Positions 33,511-33,605 of a DNA stretch of 33,605 nt are shown here, one piece after another (position 1 is the stretch's first letter; each line of letters opens with the position of its first letter). The notes under the pieces are model-generated. The model had not been told where the DNA came from. It saw nothing but the letters and a program-made list of their open reading frames with translations, and did no database searches. The DNA lies in assembly GCA_002347705.1 (NCBI GenBank), contig DDWY01000056.1, positions 1 through 33,605 of the forward strand. Direction: 5' to 3'. A program made the translations under genes and the position numbers. The DNA comes from Anaerolineaceae bacterium UBA2274. GTDB lineage: Bacteria > Chloroflexota > Anaerolineae > Anaerolineales > Anaerolineaceae.

Positions 33511-33579
33511 TGTCATTCTGAGCAGTAGCGAAGAATCTTAATGGTAGAGGGGTAAGATCCTTCGTTTCTCAGGATGACA
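33511..33579. repeat. MITE-like imperfect palindrome
   Basis: TGTCATTCTGAG (33511-33522) pairs with CTCAGGATGACA (33568-33579), and CGAAGAATCTTA (33529-33540) pairs with TAAGATCCTTCG (33553-33564). Together they make a long stem with few mismatches and a 12-nt loop. No transposase is linked. Confidence 0.7.
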
Positions 33580-33605
33580 ACGGTTTATATGCCGACTGCT
33601 GGGTA
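33531..33605. repeat. 75-nt direct repeat, copy 2 (reaches window end)
   Basis: Second copy of 33345-33419, offset 186 nt. It is still matching copy 1 at the last base of the window, so the repeat may extend further. Confidence 0.8.

Larger units (their letters stand above)
32924..33605. other. Gene-poor right edge with repeats
   Basis: 682 nt after the catabolic operon with no intact gene. It contains a possible gene remnant on the minus strand, a long hairpin related to that at 8824-8856, a GAGGCAT/ATGCCTC hairpin near 33482-33499 and two 75-nt direct repeats. The small reading frame at 33285-33521 is a translation of the repeats. Confidence 0.65.

Noticed and set aside
33285..33521. Plus-strand 78-codon frame at the right edge
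   Set aside because: It covers the palindromic and direct repeats and shows no protein-like composition or ribosome site.
33345..33605. CRISPR array
   Set aside because: Only two repeat units, long (75 nt) and mismatched, 111-nt gap, no cas genes.

Overview
The window looks like a chromosomal stretch of an Anaerolineae-type Chloroflexota bacterium. That is inferred from gene content, since no rRNA gene is present: membrane Ser/Thr kinases with FecR-like or tandem SUMF1-type extracellular parts, an Agl23-type (TIGR03663) GT-C protein fused to NHL repeats, an NBR1-Ig-like lipoprotein, and a bifunctional phosphoglucose/phosphomannose isomerase.

Left third (1-11.1 kb): two paralogous receptor-type protein kinases on the minus strand (the first cut by the window edge), then the large Agl23-type membrane protein. 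A roughly 0.55-kb gene-free stretch packed with small inverted repeats follows, then a plus-strand NBR1-Ig-like lipoprotein and the sugar-phosphate isomerase, closed by a strong terminator.

Middle (11.2-17.9 kb): a stress and light themed block. It starts with a peroxiredoxin whose peroxidatic residue is encoded by an in-frame TGA, followed at the right distance by a SECIS-like hairpin, so it is a probable selenoprotein (PrxU). A GNAT acetyltransferase is divergent from it. Then come a TspO/MBR-type membrane protein, a three-gene minus-strand operon resembling the late staphyloxanthin pathway (CrtN/CrtP-like oxidoreductase, CrtQ-like glycosyltransferase, CrtO-like acyltransferase), and, divergent from that operon, a complete heliorhodopsin gene with its retinal-binding lysine and counter-ion glutamate.

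Right half (18-32.9 kb): a nitrogen-heterocycle or ureide catabolic island. On the minus strand are the FAD, 2Fe-2S and molybdopterin subunits of a xanthine-dehydrogenase-family hydroxylase plus an NCS2 uracil/xanthine-type permease, and separately an amidase. On the plus strand a PucR-family regulator leads an apparent operon: DUF2877 (AllH/YlbF), FdrA (AllF), a free-standing 60-residue protein, DUF1116 (AllG/YlbE), a cyclase/isatin-hydrolase-family metallohydrolase and a class III CoA-transferase. In E. coli the FdrA/YlbE/YlbF trio is oxamate transcarbamylase. The combination here suggests, as inference, a route from a heterocycle to a carbamoylated keto-acid amide such as oxalurate, then to carbamoyl phosphate plus oxamate, oxalate and a CoA thioester. 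No carbamate kinase lies in the window.

Right edge (32.9-33.6 kb): no intact gene, a possible degraded gene fragment, and imperfect palindromic repeats including a 75-nt direct repeat with 186-nt period that reaches the window end. No tRNA, rRNA, CRISPR array, transposase or phage gene was seen.
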